Part shown: piece by piece, positions 5,223 through 6,543 of the stretch | How the letters are laid out: every line of letters starts with the position of its first letter | Position numbering within the stretch: the stretch's first letter is position 1 | Assembly (NCBI GenBank): GCA_023264755.1 | Contig: JAHFVB010000297.1 | Coordinates: 1-6,543 of the forward strand | Length of the DNA stretch: 6,543 bases | Source of the DNA: Mycobacterium sp. | GTDB taxonomy: Bacteria > Actinomycetota > Actinomycetes > Mycobacteriales > Mycobacteriaceae | Direction of reading: 5' to 3' | Program-made: the position numbers and the translations under genes | The notes under the pieces: generated by a model | Database searches by the model: none | The model's input: the letters and a program-made list of their open reading frames with translations, nothing else | Told to the model about the DNA's origin: nothing

Positions 5223-5809
5223 CCGATCAGCAGACCTCGACACCGCTGGCCCCGACGCCACCCGCGCCGGCCAAGCCACGCTGGTGGCGCAACAAGAAGA
5301 TCCGCCTGGCCATCAGTCTCATCGGCGTGGCACTCGTCATCCTCGCCAGATTCAGCCTGGCCGAGAAGCGCGAAACGCGAAACGCCACCACCGAAGCGCA
5401 GAAGGAGATCGCCAGCTACCTCGTCGGAGACTGCGTGGCGCTCGGGACCGCGCACCATGACGTCCACCGCGCCGACTGCTCCATCGATCCCAGCTACACC
5501 GTCGGGGCAGCCTTCACCACCGACACACCGTGCGCCAACGACAACTACCTCGGCTACACCTGGACCCTCGACAAGCACACCATCGGCCGGCTCTGCCTGG
5601 TCGAAAACCTCACCGCCGGACACTGTTACCACCCCACCGACGCAGGCCACGACTTCGAACAGACCGACTGCGCCACCACCACGGACGACAAGGCCTACCA
5701 GGTCGTCCAACGCTTCGACGTCGATGATCCCGCCCAATGCCCACCCCACACCCACGCGGACAACTACCCCGCCCCAGCACGTACCTACTGCCTGACCTCC
5801 CCGCACTGA
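5219..5809 (+). CDS. Membrane-anchored exported protein with two four-cysteine modules (LppU-like)
   Basis: A 196-residue protein. Residues 1-28 are Pro/Thr-rich, then basic (PRWWRNKKIR); residues 29-45 form one hydrophobic helix. No lipobox cysteine is present, so it is probably anchored by an uncleaved helix with the rest outside the membrane. The outer part is a duplication. Module 1 has Cys72, 87, 105 and 126; module 2 has Cys136, 151, 174 and 191. In both, the first two cysteines are separated by exactly 14 residues, followed by a Y-x-V strand (SYTVGAAF, AYQVVQRF), and both end in a Cys-Leu pair (RLCLVE, TYCLTS). This resembles the small Cys domain of mycobacterial LppU-type proteins; two disulfides per module are expected. 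ATG 5219 is eight bases after GAAAGG (5205-5210). It overlaps the upstream frame by ATGA and is followed one base later by the ankyrin gene. Function unknown; ligand binding at the cell surface is a guess. Confidence 0.82.
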   Translation: MTDQQTSTPLAPTPPAPAKPRWWRNKKIRLAISLIGVALVILARFSLAEKRETRNATTEAQKEIASYLVGDCVALGTAHHDVHRADCSIDPSYTVGAAFTTDTPCANDNYLGYTWTLDKHTIGRLCLVENLTAGHCYHPTDAGHDFEQTDCATTTDDKAYQVVQRFDVDDPAQCPPHTHADNYPAPARTYCLTSPH

Positions 5810-5810
5810 G

Positions 5811-6437
5811 ATGGTCGGGTTGTCGCTGGTGCGTGGGCGTCGCCGCATCGACGTTGCACGCCAGAATCCGGCCCCAGCGCCGAGTCGCCCCGAGCCGCCT
5901 AGCCCCAGCTGCGGTCCCGGCCGAGACACAGCGGCCAGGCCCGCGACGGGCACCCCAGAGCTACGCCGGCGCACCACGGCACAACGCCGCGACGAGCAAC
6001 TGGAACTACTCCTCGAGGAACGGCACTGCGATGAGCTGCGGCTGCTCCTGGACGGCCGCACCGACGACATCGAAGCGCCGGACGAGTGCGGCCGCACCCG
6101 ACTGCATCGCGCCGTCAACCGCGGCGCAGATCATGCCGTGGCTGCGCTGCTCATGACCGGAGCCGACCTCAACAGAGTCGATGCCTGGGGAAACACCCCT
6201 CTGTGGCTGGCCATCTATCACCACCGCGCGGGGTCGACGATCGCCGAGACGCTCATCGCCCACCACGCCGACCCGCACGTCGAGAACCGACACGGCATCA
6301 GCGCCCTACAACTCGCCCACGCACTCTCCGCCGACGACGCCGCAGTCGCCGCCCTACTACCGCTGCTCAGCGCCACCATCCCAGCGCTGCCCGACGACCA
6401 CGGCCAACCACCCCAACACGACGACGAAAGACGATGA
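5811..6437 (+). CDS. Ankyrin-repeat protein
   Basis: A 208-residue protein with no signal peptide or membrane helix, so probably cytoplasmic. Residues 1-55 are Pro/Arg/Ala-rich and look disordered. From about 60 the sequence is helical. A degenerate repeat may cover 62-90 (EQLELLLEERHCDELRLLL). Repeat 1 spans about 91-123 (GRTRLHRAVNRGADHAV then LLMTGADLNRVD), repeat 2 about 125-158 (AWGNTPLWLAIY then LIAHHADPHVEN), and repeat 3 about 160-186 (HGISALQLAHAL). The hallmark TPLHxA appears as TRLHRA, TPLWLA and SALQLA. Such repeats bind other proteins and have no enzymatic role themselves. ATG 5811 follows the preceding stop by one base (TGA-G-ATG) and lacks a Shine-Dalgarno, so reinitiation is likely; a start further in cannot be excluded because the first 50 residues carry no domain. 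Its stop overlaps the next gene. It may bind the cytoplasmic tail of the membrane protein or the NTF2-like protein; this is inference from context. Confidence 0.85.
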   Translation: MVGLSLVRGRRRIDVARQNPAPAPSRPEPPSPSCGPGRDTAARPATGTPELRRRTTAQRRDEQLELLLEERHCDELRLLLDGRTDDIEAPDECGRTRLHRAVNRGADHAVAALLMTGADLNRVDAWGNTPLWLAIYHHRAGSTIAETLIAHHADPHVENRHGISALQLAHALSADDAAVAALLPLLSATIPALPDDHGQPPQHDDERR

Positions 6438-6543
6438 TGCCCCCCACGCTGACCCCCGAGGTACGCAACCTCATCGACGCCGCCAACCTCGGTGACACCG
6501 ACGCGTTTCTCGCTGCCTTCACCCCGCACCAAGGCCTCGTCGA
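6434..6543 (+). CDS. NTF2/SnoaL-like protein, N-terminal fragment
   Basis: Thirty-six full codons are visible before the right edge. After MMPPTLTPEV the segment RNLIDAANLGDTDAFLAAF is typical of the first two helices of actinobacterial NTF2/SnoaL-like proteins, where a phrase like FIDAxNxGDxxAFLAAF is usual. This fold is a small cone-shaped barrel used by isomerases, cyclases, dehydratases and many proteins of unknown role, so no reaction can be given. The start is ATG 6434 or the adjoining ATG 6437; the first overlaps the ankyrin stop by ATGA, and GAAAG (6426-6430) lies just upstream. It is the last visible member of the coupled operon. Alternatively it could be another helical repeat protein, as too little is visible to be sure. 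Confidence 0.6.
   Translation, partial: MMPPTLTPEVRNLIDAANLGDTDAFLAAFTPHQGLV

Noticed and set aside
5147..6118. 323-codon frame on the minus strand opposite the Cys-module and ankyrin genes.
   Set aside because: Antisense shadow; the plus-strand genes have domains, a ribosome binding site at 5205-5210 and coupled junctions.

Overview
The window reads as chromosomal DNA of a high-GC actinobacterium, most likely Mycobacteriaceae or a close relative. This rests on strong G/C preference at third codon positions, a DUF2236/MpaB-type oxygenase of the mycobacterial kind, and a KsgA/RsmA paralogue whose whole length, including its C-terminal domain, follows the mycobacterial KsgA pattern as I remember it. 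No tRNA, rRNA, CRISPR or transposon was seen.

Left part (1-4500, all genes on the minus strand, described in transcription order). A degenerate KsgA-like methyltransferase paralogue (4389-3502) is followed by a 256-base gap. Then comes a compact set: a TetR-family regulator (3245-2559), an MpaB/DUF2236 oxygenase (2541-1405, 17 bases after the regulator) and a small two-helix membrane protein (1403-1053, one base after the oxygenase). After 149 bases begins a six-helix membrane diguanylate cyclase (from 903, running off the left edge). The KsgA-like gene and the TetR-oxygenase set each carry, just upstream, nearly the same 16-bp palindrome (cores 3305-3320 and 4483-4498, 14/16 identical). In both cases a -10-like hexamer lies immediately before it. 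The simplest reading is that the TetR protein represses its own operon and the KsgA-like gene as one small regulon.

Middle (4510-4960). About 450 bases without a convincing gene. The right half is relatively AT-rich and holds a perfect TTGACA hexamer, a 12-bp two-part stem-loop that overlaps a competing 6-bp hairpin, and a further short palindrome. It looks like the control region of the plus-strand genes to the right.

Right part (4952-6543, plus strand). Possibly a broken or frameshifted small gene (4952-5222) comes first. It is followed by a membrane-anchored exported protein built of two four-cysteine modules (5219-5809), an ankyrin-repeat protein (5811-6437) and the start of an NTF2/SnoaL-like protein (from 6434). 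The junctions are ATGA, TGAGATG and ATGA, so the genes are probably translated as one coupled operon. Its function is unknown to me. The main points of interest are the shared operator, the catalytically eroded KsgA paralogue and this coupled Cys-module/ankyrin/NTF2 operon.
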